Source of the DNA: an uncultured Clostridia bacterium
GTDB taxonomy: Bacteria; Bacillota; Clostridia; Lachnospirales; Anaerotignaceae
Reading direction: 5' to 3'
DNA length: 11,562 bases
Assembly: GCA_937888765.1 (NCBI GenBank)
Contig: CALASU010000026.1
Location: 1-11,562, forward strand
Of the stretch, positions 1-6,163 are shown piece after piece. Position 1 is the stretch's first letter; each line of letters begins with the position of its first letter. The notes under the pieces were generated by a model. That model did no database searches, was not told the origin of the DNA, and saw nothing but the letters and a program-made list of their open reading frames with translations. The translations under genes and the position numbers were made by a program.

Positions 1-886
1 CTGCCGCACCTGCACCGATCAATGTATGAATTTCATCTATAAACAGAATGATATGTCCGTCATCTGTGACTTCCTGCAGCACTTTTTTGATACGTTCTTC
101 AAATTCGCCGCGGTATTTTGTACCCGCCACCATAGCCGACAGATCCAGACTGATAATCTTCTTATCTTTCAGCGTATCGGGGATATCGCCGTTTACCATT
201 CTCTGTGCCAGTCCCTCTACGATAGCGGTTTTGCCGACACCGGGGTCACCTGTCAGACAGGGATTGTTCTTGGTGCGGCGGCTCAGAATCTGAATAATTC
301 GTTCCATTTCTGTTTCTCTGCCTACTGTAGGATCAAATTCGCCCTTTCTTGCCAGTTCTGTCAGATTGCGGCTATATTTATCCAGTGTTTCTGTTTTGCT
401 TTCTTCTTCTTTTTCACTGCCGCCATTCATGCCTGCCGCACCTGCGGGCATTGCTTCGCTTTCACCAAGCATCAGCAGCAGCTCCTCATACAGCTTCTGT
501 AGATTTACCCCAAGTTCTGTCATAATCTTCACAGCAAGCGTATCCTTTTCCTGCATCAGTGCAAGCAGGATATGCTCTGTGCCGACAGCGTCAGATTTTC
601 TGTGGGATGCTTCTTTCCTGCTCTGTTCCAGAATCTGCTGTGTACGGGGTGTATAGCCCATAGGCGTACGGGAGTTCTGATTTTTCCCCTGTAATTCAGA
701 CAGTTTTTCCATGATCTGATGATAGGAAATGTCCTGTCCTTCCAGTGCCTTTGCGGCGATACTGTCCTGCACCAGGGTCAGCCCCAGCAGGATATGTTCT
801 GTTCCAATATATGCATTTCCAAATTTCACAGCGGCTTCCTTTGCTCTTTGCAGAACAGCCTCTGCCTGTCTGGTAAAGTTTTGCAT
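1..886 (-). CDS. clpC: ClpC-type AAA+ unfoldase, N-terminal part (cut by left edge)
   Basis: Hsp100/Clp ATPases unfold proteins and, in the ClpC class, feed them to ClpP in the cytoplasm. The visible 295 residues show two Clp N-terminal repeats (about residues 3-67 and 78-143, each with a GTEHILL-type motif at 28-34 and 102-108). A charged linker (about 144-170) follows, then the first AAA+ module with Walker A GDPGVGKT at 213-220 and Walker B LFIDEIH at 281-287. The linker is short and holds no UVR-like motif; the middle domain, the second AAA+ module and any ClpP-binding loop lie outside the window, so ClpC rather than ClpB or another Clp is an inference. The start at 886 has a good ribosome binding site (GGAAGG, a few bases upstream) and matches the family N terminus (MQNFTRQAEAVL). 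The usual Firmicute partners ctsR-mcsA-mcsB are not upstream; a pseudouridine synthase is. Confidence 0.92.
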   Translation of the reverse strand, partial: MQNFTRQAEAVLQRAKEAAVKFGNAYIGTEHILLGLTLVQDSIAAKALEGQDISYHQIMEKLSELQGKNQNSRTPMGYTPRTQQILEQSRKEASHRKSDAVGTEHILLALMQEKDTLAVKIMTELGVNLQKLYEELLLMLGESEAMPAGAAGMNGGSEKEEESKTETLDKYSRNLTELARKGEFDPTVGRETEMERIIQILSRRTKNNPCLTGDPGVGKTAIVEGLAQRMVNGDIPDTLKDKKIISLDLSAMVAGTKYRGEFEERIKKVLQEVTDDGHIILFIDEIHTLIGAGAA

Positions 887-946
887 TACGTTCACCTTCC
901 TTTGGTTTGTTAGCCATCAAAACCCGTGATTGCTAATTTATGTCAT

Positions 947-978
947 AAAATAAAAGAACAGTACTGTTCTTTTATTTT
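947..978 (-). terminator. Perfect 32-base palindrome, terminator-like, in the clpC leader
   Basis: The two halves are exactly complementary (core AGAACAGTACTGTTCT flanked by A/T-rich arms). On the minus strand the hairpin ends in a T-rich tail (TTTTATTTTA), so it could terminate the pseudouridine synthase transcript, whose stop is at 1047. It also lies just downstream of a good promoter at 1025-997, which puts it at roughly +12 to +43 of a clpC transcript. It could therefore be an attenuator or a dimeric-repressor site. The arm GAACAGT recurs in the terminator at 3949-3983, which favours the terminator reading. Confidence 0.6.
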
Positions 979-996
979 CTTTATGCAGATACGCAC

Positions 997-1025
997 ATTA
1001 TAATACACTTCTATAGAAAAAGCAA
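997..1025 (-). promoter_or_regulatory. Sigma-A-type promoter, probably for clpC
   Basis: On the minus strand TTGCTT (1025-1020), a 17-base spacer and TATAAT (1002-997) lie 111 bases upstream of the clpC start. The predicted transcription start is near 990. No CIRCE element (TTAGCACTC inverted repeat) and no tandem CtsR heptads were seen around it. No better promoter was found between the palindrome at 947-978 and the start codon. Confidence 0.6.
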
Positions 1026-1046
1026 AGAATACTTTATAAAGAATTC

Positions 1047-1724
1047 TTATATTTTTCTTAACTCCTCCGCAAACAGGGAAAACGGCTCCTGCTCGGGCAG
1101 AGCCACAAAGCAGAACGGTTCTTTTGTTTTGGGATGGATGCCCTCCAGTTTATAAGACCAGAGTGCGATTTCTGTTCTGCCTCTTTTCGGGAAGTTTTTA
1201 TGATACTTTTTATCGCCCCAGATCGGTGTACCTGCGTGAGAGGTCTGCACACGAATCTGATGATGTCTGCCCGTCTGCAAAGCGATTTCCGCAAGAGAAA
1301 GCGTACCGATTTCCGTTTCCTGTTCGGCAAGGCGGGTATAGCTTAAAACGGCTTTTTTCGCCCCTTTTCTGTCCTTGGAAACCACTTCAGAAAGATTGGT
1401 GCGGGCATTTTTCAGAAGATAATCTGTCAGCGTATCCTTTTCTTTGGGCAGTTTCCCGCAAAGTACGGTCAGATAGCGTTTATTCAGTCTATGCTCCTGT
1501 AAATCTTTTGCAAGAATCGCTTCGGCTTCTTTTGTCTTTGCAAACAGCATCACACCGCCCACAGGTCTGTCCAGTCTGTGCAGTAAGCCCAAGGGCTGTC
1601 CTGCATAGGCTTCCAGTTCGGAAAGCAGATCAGCGTCCCCTGTTTTATCGGGCTGTACAGGCATTCCCTGCGGTTTTACCACCGCAAGCAGCTGTGCATC
1701 TTCAAATATGATTTTAATATCCAT
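1047..1724 (-). CDS. RluA-family pseudouridine synthase, no S4 domain
   Basis: This 225-residue enzyme belongs to the RluA/RluC/RluD family, which isomerises uridine to pseudouridine in rRNA or tRNA in the cytoplasm. The signature HRLDRPVGG is at 49-57 with catalytic Asp52. Tyr84 lies in the NKRYL segment and the conserved basic loop TGRHHQIR is at 151-158. There is no N-terminal S4 RNA-binding domain, so it is the short RluA/TruC-like form; the target base cannot be told from sequence. The start at 1724 is chosen over the in-frame ATG at 1751 because AGAGGA lies six bases upstream and family similarity begins there. Its ATG comes one base after the TGA of the GH13 gene, and its ribosome binding site lies in that gene's last codons, so the two are very likely co-transcribed and translationally coupled. 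Confidence 0.9.
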   Translation of the reverse strand: MDIKIIFEDAQLLAVVKPQGMPVQPDKTGDADLLSELEAYAGQPLGLLHRLDRPVGGVMLFAKTKEAEAILAKDLQEHRLNKRYLTVLCGKLPKEKDTLTDYLLKNARTNLSEVVSKDRKGAKKAVLSYTRLAEQETEIGTLSLAEIALQTGRHHQIRVQTSHAGTPIWGDKKYHKNFPKRGRTEIALWSYKLEGIHPKTKEPFCFVALPEQEPFSLFAEELRKI

Positions 1725-1725
1725 T

Positions 1726-3753
1726 TCAGTCCTCTTTCCAGATAATTGCACTCTTTGGCGGCAGTGTCCATGTCAGCAGACCATTTTTCACGGCACAATG
1801 CACCTTTGCATCTGTAAAGCCGTGTCTGCTTGTGATCAGCTGTGTCTGCATGGTCGTTTCTTCTTTTACACCAATCTGCCATACAGGAATCGAAACTTCC
1901 TGTGCCTGTTCTGTATTGTTCAGTGCAATTGCAAAGCGATTTTCTTCATCAAAACGTCCATAGGCAATTACACCATAACTGCCGTAAAGCTGTTTCAGAG
2001 AGCCATGACGCAGAGCATCATACTGTTTTCTGAGTGCAATCGCTTTTTTATGAAATGCGATCAATGCATGGTCTTCTTTACCCCAAGGGTAGGTACGGCG
2101 GTTATCGGGGTCTGTCCAGCCAACAAGCCCTGCTTCATCTCCATAATAAATCGTAGGAGAGCCGCACCATGTCATCTGCAACAGTACTGCTTCCCTGAGA
2201 ACTGCTTTGTCAATGTCCTGTCCTGCCGCTGCCGCCCCTTCTGTATGCAAACGCCCTGTGCGGCGGTTTGTTCTTGTCAGAAAGCGGGAATGGTCGTGGT
2301 TGGAAAGCTCATTCATTGCTGTCTGAATTGCCTGCATGGGCAGACGGCACATCTGATAAATCATTGTACCCCAGAAAACATCGGCATTATTATACAGGTC
2401 GTCCCTGCGTTCTGTACTGTGCTTGGACATACCTGTCAGAAACCATGTAACAGGCTCCATAAAAGCATCGTAATTCATAATGCTGTCCCACTGGTCGCCT
2501 TGCAGCCAGCTAACCGCATCGCCGTAATGCTCTGCCAGAATCAGCTTATCCGCCGATACACCCTTTACAGCATCTCGGAACTCTGCCCAGAAGCGGTGGT
2601 TGAACTCCGAAGTCCTTCCAAGATCTGCCGCCACATCCAGACGCCATCCGTCAGCACAGAATGGCTCGGAAACCCATTTTCTGCCGATATCCAGAATCTT
2701 GTTTTTCAATTCCAGACTGCTTTCGATATTCAGCTTCGGGTGATTTTCGTGTCCCCACCAGCCTTCGTATTTTTCATTTTCATTCCAGTAGAAATATCTG
2801 CGATAAGGGCTGTCCTTATCGCCATATGCGCCTTTTTCTTTATAAAAGCCTTCTCTGTTCAGCCATTTATGAAATGCGCCGCTATGATTGAATACCCCAT
2901 CTACCAGCACACGAATACCTTTTTTATGTGCTTCGGCAACCAGCTTTGCAAACAGCGCATCAGACGCATCCAGATTCTTCTTGTCCGTTGTACGTGTTTT
3001 ATAAAGAGTTGCCGCTTCATTGCCTTCTCCTGTATGCAGAATATCCCCTGCTCTTGTCAAGATTTTGCCCAGATGGGGGTCAATGTGGTCATAGTCCTGC
3101 GCATCATACTTATGGTTACTGGGAGAAACAAAAATCGGATTCAGATACAGCACCTCTATGCCCAACTCTGCCAGATAGTCCAGTTTACCCAGAATCCCCT
3201 GCAGATCGCCGCCATAGAAATTAGATACATCACTTTCTGCAGGCAGTGTATCCCAGTTTTCTACTTTTTTAACAGGATTGTTCAGATAAATATATTCATT
3301 GGTACATACATCATTGGAAAGATCCCCATTACAGAAGCGGTCAGGATAAATCTGATACATAACCGCCCCTTTTGCCCAGTCGGGTGTCTGATAATTGCGG
3401 ATCACTTCAAACCAGCCCTCATACTGATATTCGTCAAAATAACCATACTGGGTATAAAAAGCAATCTGATCGCCATACTGCAGACGGAAATAATAATAGG
3501 TTTTCCCCTCTTCGGGCGGAAGCTGTGCGACATAATAGGAAAACAGACCTTCTTCTTTTTCCTTGTCCATCAGATATTCCCGACCTTCCGTACAAAGGAA
3601 AACAGCTGTAAAGGTTCCCGTCCCTACACGGATGGAGATTTTAACAGTATCTTTATCAGAAGGCTCTGCGGGAGAGCGAAATTGTTTTGTTTCATCACTA
3701 TATACAGCCTGTGCCCGAAAGGTATCTAACGGCAGCTGTAATGTTTCTTTCAT
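1726..3753 (-). CDS. GH13 alpha-glucan hydrolase (neopullulanase/cyclomaltodextrinase/amylopullulanase-like), cytoplasmic
   Basis: This 675-residue glycoside hydrolase family 13 enzyme cleaves alpha-1,4 (possibly alpha-1,6) glucosidic bonds of maltodextrins, glycogen or cyclodextrins. Residues about 1-120 form a beta-rich N-terminal domain, the catalytic barrel starts at GAVMYQIYPDRF (129-140), and a C-terminal beta domain ends the protein. The four GH13 regions are present: I DGVFNH 285-290, II GWRLDVA 369-375 with nucleophile Asp373, III AEHYGD with acid/base Glu408, and IV NHDHSR 485-490 with Asp487. There is no signal peptide, so it acts on imported or stored glucans. The start at 3753 has an AGGTGG ribosome binding site. 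Two GTG codons just upstream (within the ribosome binding site) and the ATG at 3813 are less likely, the latter because it lies inside the promoter. The exact subfamily (GH13_20 or GH13_39 type) is uncertain. It heads an operon with the pseudouridine synthase. Confidence 0.9.
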   Translation of the reverse strand: MKETLQLPLDTFRAQAVYSDETKQFRSPAEPSDKDTVKISIRVGTGTFTAVFLCTEGREYLMDKEKEEGLFSYYVAQLPPEEGKTYYYFRLQYGDQIAFYTQYGYFDEYQYEGWFEVIRNYQTPDWAKGAVMYQIYPDRFCNGDLSNDVCTNEYIYLNNPVKKVENWDTLPAESDVSNFYGGDLQGILGKLDYLAELGIEVLYLNPIFVSPSNHKYDAQDYDHIDPHLGKILTRAGDILHTGEGNEAATLYKTRTTDKKNLDASDALFAKLVAEAHKKGIRVLVDGVFNHSGAFHKWLNREGFYKEKGAYGDKDSPYRRYFYWNENEKYEGWWGHENHPKLNIESSLELKNKILDIGRKWVSEPFCADGWRLDVAADLGRTSEFNHRFWAEFRDAVKGVSADKLILAEHYGDAVSWLQGDQWDSIMNYDAFMEPVTWFLTGMSKHSTERRDDLYNNADVFWGTMIYQMCRLPMQAIQTAMNELSNHDHSRFLTRTNRRTGRLHTEGAAAAGQDIDKAVLREAVLLQMTWCGSPTIYYGDEAGLVGWTDPDNRRTYPWGKEDHALIAFHKKAIALRKQYDALRHGSLKQLYGSYGVIAYGRFDEENRFAIALNNTEQAQEVSIPVWQIGVKEETTMQTQLITSRHGFTDAKVHCAVKNGLLTWTLPPKSAIIWKED

Positions 3754-3784
3754 AAATGGCACCACCTTTGTTCTCAATATTTCT

Positions 3785-3813
3785 ATTATACGGGTTTCGA
3801 AAAGCGATGTCAA
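3785..3813 (-). promoter_or_regulatory. Exact-consensus sigma-A promoter for the GH13 gene
   Basis: On the minus strand TTGACA (3813-3808), a 17-base spacer and TATAAT (3790-3785) match the consensus at every position. This gives a leader of about 25 bases before the start at 3753. Such a strong core promoter for a catabolic enzyme suggests that control is by repression; see the cre-like site overlapping it. Confidence 0.82.
3799..3812 (-). promoter_or_regulatory. cre-like site (CcpA operator candidate) overlapping the GH13 promoter
   Basis: TGACATCGCTTTTC on the minus strand matches the degenerate Gram-positive catabolite-responsive element TGWNANCGNTNWCA at the first 12 of 14 positions and misses only the last two. 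It covers part of the -35 hexamer and most of the spacer, a position where CcpA binding would block RNA polymerase. Glucose repression of an alpha-glucan hydrolase would make sense. The consensus is loose, so chance is possible. Confidence 0.4.
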
Positions 3814-3941
3814 ACTTTGCGAGTGTTGTATGCAGTGTTCTTAGCAATTCTTATACATCCAAAACGCTCATAGCAGACAGAAAAATCCTTCAGCGGATCA
3901 GCTGCCTGCGCCGCACAATCCACAAAAAAGCAGTCTGCCGA

Positions 3942-4060
3942 TAAAAATGAAAAAGAACAGTCTGCCGATGACTGTTCTTTTTCAAAAAGAGAAGGTATTT
4001 TTTATTGGGTGTTTTTGCAGCGAATGCTGCATATGCGTGAAACTATTGGGGGGTTTTCAC
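3942..4060 (-). ncRNA. Candidate small RNA with C-rich loop (unrecognised)
   Basis: A strong promoter (4095-4067) and a strong terminator (3983-3949) enclose this stretch, which has no credible coding sequence; the predicted transcript is about 119 bases. From its 5' end it shows a stem-loop GTGAAAAC...GTTTCAC (4060-4037) whose loop carries six C's, a GCAGC-ATTC-GCTGC hairpin (4030-4017), an open A/C-rich segment with a second C-rich motif (AAAACACCCAATA, 4015-4003), and the terminator hairpin. The two motifs, AAAACCCCCCAATA and AAAACACCCAATA, are near-copies. C-rich unpaired motifs in Firmicute regulatory RNAs often pair with Shine-Dalgarno sequences, so a trans-acting regulator is the leading guess. 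It is not an obvious leader of the GH13 gene, which has its own promoter downstream of the terminator. I do not recognise a known family. Confidence 0.5.
3949..3983 (-). terminator. Strong intrinsic terminator (14-base-pair stem)
   Basis: GAAAAAGAACAGTC (3949-3962) pairs perfectly with GACTGTTCTTTTTC (3970-3983) around a 7-base loop. On the minus strand the stem ends in a T-rich run that continues with ATTTTTAT. It would end the candidate small RNA and any read-through from the BofC-like gene, and it insulates the GH13 promoter. The A-rich other side makes it potentially bidirectional. Confidence 0.85.
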
Positions 4061-4066
4061 AAGTTT

Positions 4067-4095
4067 ATTATAGCACGTGGGACAAAAAATGTCTA
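4067..4095 (-). promoter_or_regulatory. Near-consensus sigma-A promoter with no gene behind it
   Basis: On the minus strand TAGACA (4095-4090), a 17-base spacer and TATAAT (4072-4067) predict a start at or near G4060, the first base of a stem-loop. The nearest downstream gene start (3753) lies beyond both a strong terminator and its own promoter. A short dyad GACA-AAAAA-TGTC (4081-4093) covers part of the -35 and spacer and could be an operator. Confidence 0.7.
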
Positions 4096-4151
4096 GCCTT
4101 AAAATAAGAACTTTTTGTAAGTTTATGCCAAATTTTTTGAAAAATGGAAAC

Positions 4152-4700
4152 TTAACTCATATAATCTGACAATAGCTTTGCCAGATTTTCCTCTCCCAAT
4201 ACTCTTAGCCCCTCTCTGATCTGCATGGCATCATCTGCGGACAGTGCCGAAAGCGGCGTATCCGTCCGTTCCTGCAGACAGATATTTTTTTCCGCATCTT
4301 CGTAAAATACTGCCAGATACCCGTCATCCTCTCCGATAATATAGGTTTCATCGCTCCTGCCGTTGATCTGACTGCGAAGAATCACTTTTTCATCCGAAAA
4401 AGAAACAATCTGCCAGCCATTATATACACTCTGCAGTTCTTTCATATTCAATCCCTGCAGAAACAGCGGCGACGGCTCTGCCTGTTCTTTCGTAATCATA
4501 TCTTCGGTATAGAAATACTGATAGACCATTCTGGTATCAGCAGTGATCCGCATTGTTTCATTTAATACCTCTTCGGATTGCTGCTTTTCCGCCGCTTCCC
4601 GCTGCAGATCCCTTTCTCCCATCCAGACGGTAATAGAATACCCCGCCGCCATAAACAGAAGAAAACTCAGAAACGCCGCAAGCATCATTGTTTTCTGCAT
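4152..4700 (-). CDS. Membrane-anchored BofC-like (BofC C-terminal domain) protein
   Basis: This is a 182-residue protein with one N-terminal hydrophobic segment (about residues 5-26) that acts as an uncleaved anchor or signal, then a charged helical stretch (27-50) and an extracytoplasmic part. The C-terminal half (about 115-180: YIIGEDDGYLAVFY, then TDTPLSALSADD, an IREGLRV segment and a final LAKLLSDYMS) resembles the C-terminal domain of BofC. BofC is the forespore protein that restrains sigma-K processing in Bacillus; clostridial relatives are usually unstudied. The assignment rests on remembered pattern and is moderate. The start at 4700 has GAGGTGG seven or eight bases upstream; the longer reading to 4877 runs through a terminator and repeat hairpins and is not real. 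A sigma-G-like promoter precedes it. Confidence 0.75.
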   Translation of the reverse strand: MQKTMMLAAFLSFLLFMAAGYSITVWMGERDLQREAAEKQQSEEVLNETMRITADTRMVYQYFYTEDMITKEQAEPSPLFLQGLNMKELQSVYNGWQIVSFSDEKVILRSQINGRSDETYIIGEDDGYLAVFYEDAEKNICLQERTDTPLSALSADDAMQIREGLRVLGEENLAKLLSDYMS

Positions 4701-4719
4701 AAAAACCACCTCTTGCAGG

Positions 4720-4749
4720 CAGTATGAACAAAAAAAAGATATTTTATAC
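4720..4749 (-). promoter_or_regulatory. Sigma-G-like (forespore) promoter candidate for the BofC-like gene
   Basis: On the minus strand GTATA (4749-4745), an 18-base spacer and CATACTG (4726-4720) resemble the Bacillus sigma-G consensus (GHATR, about 18 bases, CATNNTA), missing only the last base of the -10. The leader would be only about 13 bases, which just includes the ribosome binding site. No sigma-A promoter was found in this gap. The motif is short, so this is suggestive only. Confidence 0.35.
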
Positions 4750-4781
4750 AAAAAATGACTGTACTTTCGTACAGCCATTTT
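4745..4781 (-). terminator. Intrinsic terminator after the phosphofructokinase
   Basis: Read on the minus strand, AAAATGGCTGTAC and GTACAGTCATTTT (4781-4769 and 4764-4752) pair through 13 positions (one G-U) around a GAAA tetraloop and are followed by a run of T's. The G-U pair becomes an A-C mismatch on the plus strand, so the structure is built for minus-strand transcripts. It lies about 100 bases past the phosphofructokinase stop, after the three-hairpin block. Confidence 0.82.
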
Positions 4782-4800
4782 ATCTATTTCTTTTATTCTC

Positions 4801-4878
4801 GCAGAAACGTTAGTTTCTGCCAATGGGGGTGCAGGGGAATCATTCCCCTGCTGGGAGTTTGAGGGCAAGGCCCTCAAA
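4801..4878. repeat. Three-hairpin extragenic element
   Basis: Three back-to-back inverted repeats fill the space directly after the phosphofructokinase stop. They are GCAGAAAC/GTTTCTGC (4801-4808 and 4813-4820), GCAGGGGAAT/ATTCCCCTGC (4831-4840 and 4842-4851), and TTTGAGGGC/GCCCTCAAA (4858-4866 and 4870-4878), joined by G-rich linkers. The composition is unlike the surrounding genes. The pattern, a gggtgCAGGGG hairpin next to a GAGGGC hairpin, resembles interspersed intergenic repeats I associate with gut Clostridia. Only one copy lies in this window, so repetition in the genome is inferred. Confidence 0.6.
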
Positions 4879-6102
4879 TCAATATAATCTTAAATGCACA
4901 GGTACGCCATTTCTGTATGTACAGGGCAGTTCGCCCTGAATCAGAGGCATCAGATAATCAATCATTTCCTGTGTTACATCATTGCCCGCTTCATTGATCC
5001 ACGCATCGGGCACTTTTTTCACCTGATTTGCAATCTTTTCGATTTCCACGAAATCAATTTCAAAGCGATAGGGCTTTGTAGAAGTACGACGGAAGCATGC
5101 CATTTTGCCTGTACCGCCACTGATTGCATAATCTGCCGCCGCAGAGCCGATCAGTCTGGATTCATAAATATCCGCCGCAGAAGCCACATGAGATGCACAG
5201 CGTTGCATCACATTCAGTTCAATACTTCTTACCTTACAGCCGATTTCATAGCGCAGGATTTCTTCCAGATAACGGGAAGCCCCCGCCAGAATCTTATGCC
5301 CGAATGCATCAGATGCTCTGTCCTGTAAGGTATCTGTGATATAATCCCCTTCTTCGTTGCGGATACCCTCGCTGACAGCAACAATCACAGAGGGCTTTTC
5401 TTCCATTTTTTCACGCACATCATCCAGAAACTGCTCTACGCTGAAAGGACGTTCACACAGATAAATCAGATCCGGAGCAGGATCACCATTGATACGTCCC
5501 AGTGCAGAAGCGGCTGTGAGCCAACCCGCATCTCTGCCCATGATTTCTACAATCGTAATGGAAGGCTGTGCATATACATGACAGTCGCAGGCAATTTCGG
5601 ACATCGTCGTTGCAACGTATTTTGCCGCAGAACCAAAGCCGGGACAATGGTCTGTTTCCATCAGGTCATTATCAATGGTCTTTGGCGCACCGATGATCTT
5701 AATATCATCAATATGCAGACGTTCGCAGTAGCTTGCCAGCTTCTGCACGGTATCCATGGAATCATTGCCGCCGATATAAACAAAATAGCCGATATTGTAT
5801 TTTTTGAATACACGGATAATCTTATCATACTCAAATGTACTTTCTTTCCAGTCGGATAGCTTCATACGACAGGAACCAAGTGCAGAAGAAGGTGTCTGAC
5901 ACAATAACTGCAGAGCTTCGGGATCAGCCAGAATATCATTCAGTTCAATCAGTTTTTCGGACATTACACCCATAATGCCGTTTTTTGCACCATAGATACG
6001 GTCAATATTCGTATTTGTCAGACATTTTTCCACAACACCGCAAAGCGTTGCATTGATCGCCGCAGAGGGTCCGCCGGATTGTGCAACCAATAAATTTTTC
6101 AT
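4879..6102 (-). CDS. pfp: Pyrophosphate-dependent 6-phosphofructokinase
   Basis: This 407-residue cytoplasmic enzyme interconverts fructose 6-phosphate and fructose 1,6-bisphosphate with PPi/Pi, the reversible glycolytic step used by many anaerobes. The N-terminal QSGGPSAAIN (8-17) is the nucleotide/PPi loop. GGNDSMDT at 111-118 has Asp at the position that is Gly104 in E. coli PfkA, and PKTIDND at 140-146 has Lys in place of the Gly of ATP enzymes; both changes mark PPi use. Asp144 is the predicted base, and MGRDAGW at 188-194 binds the sugar phosphate. The length suits the long PPi-PFK group better than the roughly 320-residue ATP enzymes. The start has an AAAGGCGG ribosome binding site. 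The gene follows the purine permease after 61 bases with no convincing terminator or promoter between them, so co-transcription is likely. Confidence 0.92.
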   Translation of the reverse strand: MKNLLVAQSGGPSAAINATLCGVVEKCLTNTNIDRIYGAKNGIMGVMSEKLIELNDILADPEALQLLCQTPSSALGSCRMKLSDWKESTFEYDKIIRVFKKYNIGYFVYIGGNDSMDTVQKLASYCERLHIDDIKIIGAPKTIDNDLMETDHCPGFGSAAKYVATTMSEIACDCHVYAQPSITIVEIMGRDAGWLTAASALGRINGDPAPDLIYLCERPFSVEQFLDDVREKMEEKPSVIVAVSEGIRNEEGDYITDTLQDRASDAFGHKILAGASRYLEEILRYEIGCKVRSIELNVMQRCASHVASAADIYESRLIGSAAADYAISGGTGKMACFRRTSTKPYRFEIDFVEIEKIANQVKKVPDAWINEAGNDVTQEMIDYLMPLIQGELPCTYRNGVPVHLRLY

Positions 6103-6163
6103 GTCAAGCCGCCTTTCTCAGTTGGACGGAAGTCCTTTTTATTGTTTTATCTTCTGTCAGAAA

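Noticed and set aside
956..969. LexA-type SOS box in the clpC leader palindrome
   Set aside because: The half sites GAAC and GTTC are separated by 6 bases, whereas the Gram-positive LexA box has 4, and the same arm recurs in a plain terminator at 3949-3983.
1708..3729. A 673-codon open frame on the plus strand opposite the GH13 gene
   Set aside because: It is in exact codon register with the GH13 gene, so antisense stops can arise only from TTA, CTA and TCA codons, which this CTG-rich gene rarely uses. The product is Cys-rich, low in recognisable domains and lacks a ribosome binding site.
3982..4032. A 16-residue micro-ORF within the candidate small RNA (minus strand)
   Set aside because: No ribosome binding site precedes the ATG, the start codon abuts a hairpin arm, and the stop runs into the terminator. 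It cannot be excluded as a peptide, but the RNA structure explains the sequence better.
4701..4877. N-terminal extension of the BofC-like protein to 4877
   Set aside because: It would translate through a terminator and three hairpins, lacks a ribosome binding site, and places a hydrophobic anchor in the middle of the protein. The ATG at 4700 has GAGGTGG in front.
6103..6163. Terminator between purine permease and phosphofructokinase
   Set aside because: Only a 4-pair GGAC-TTCC-GTCC hairpin without a T-run is present, too weak to call.
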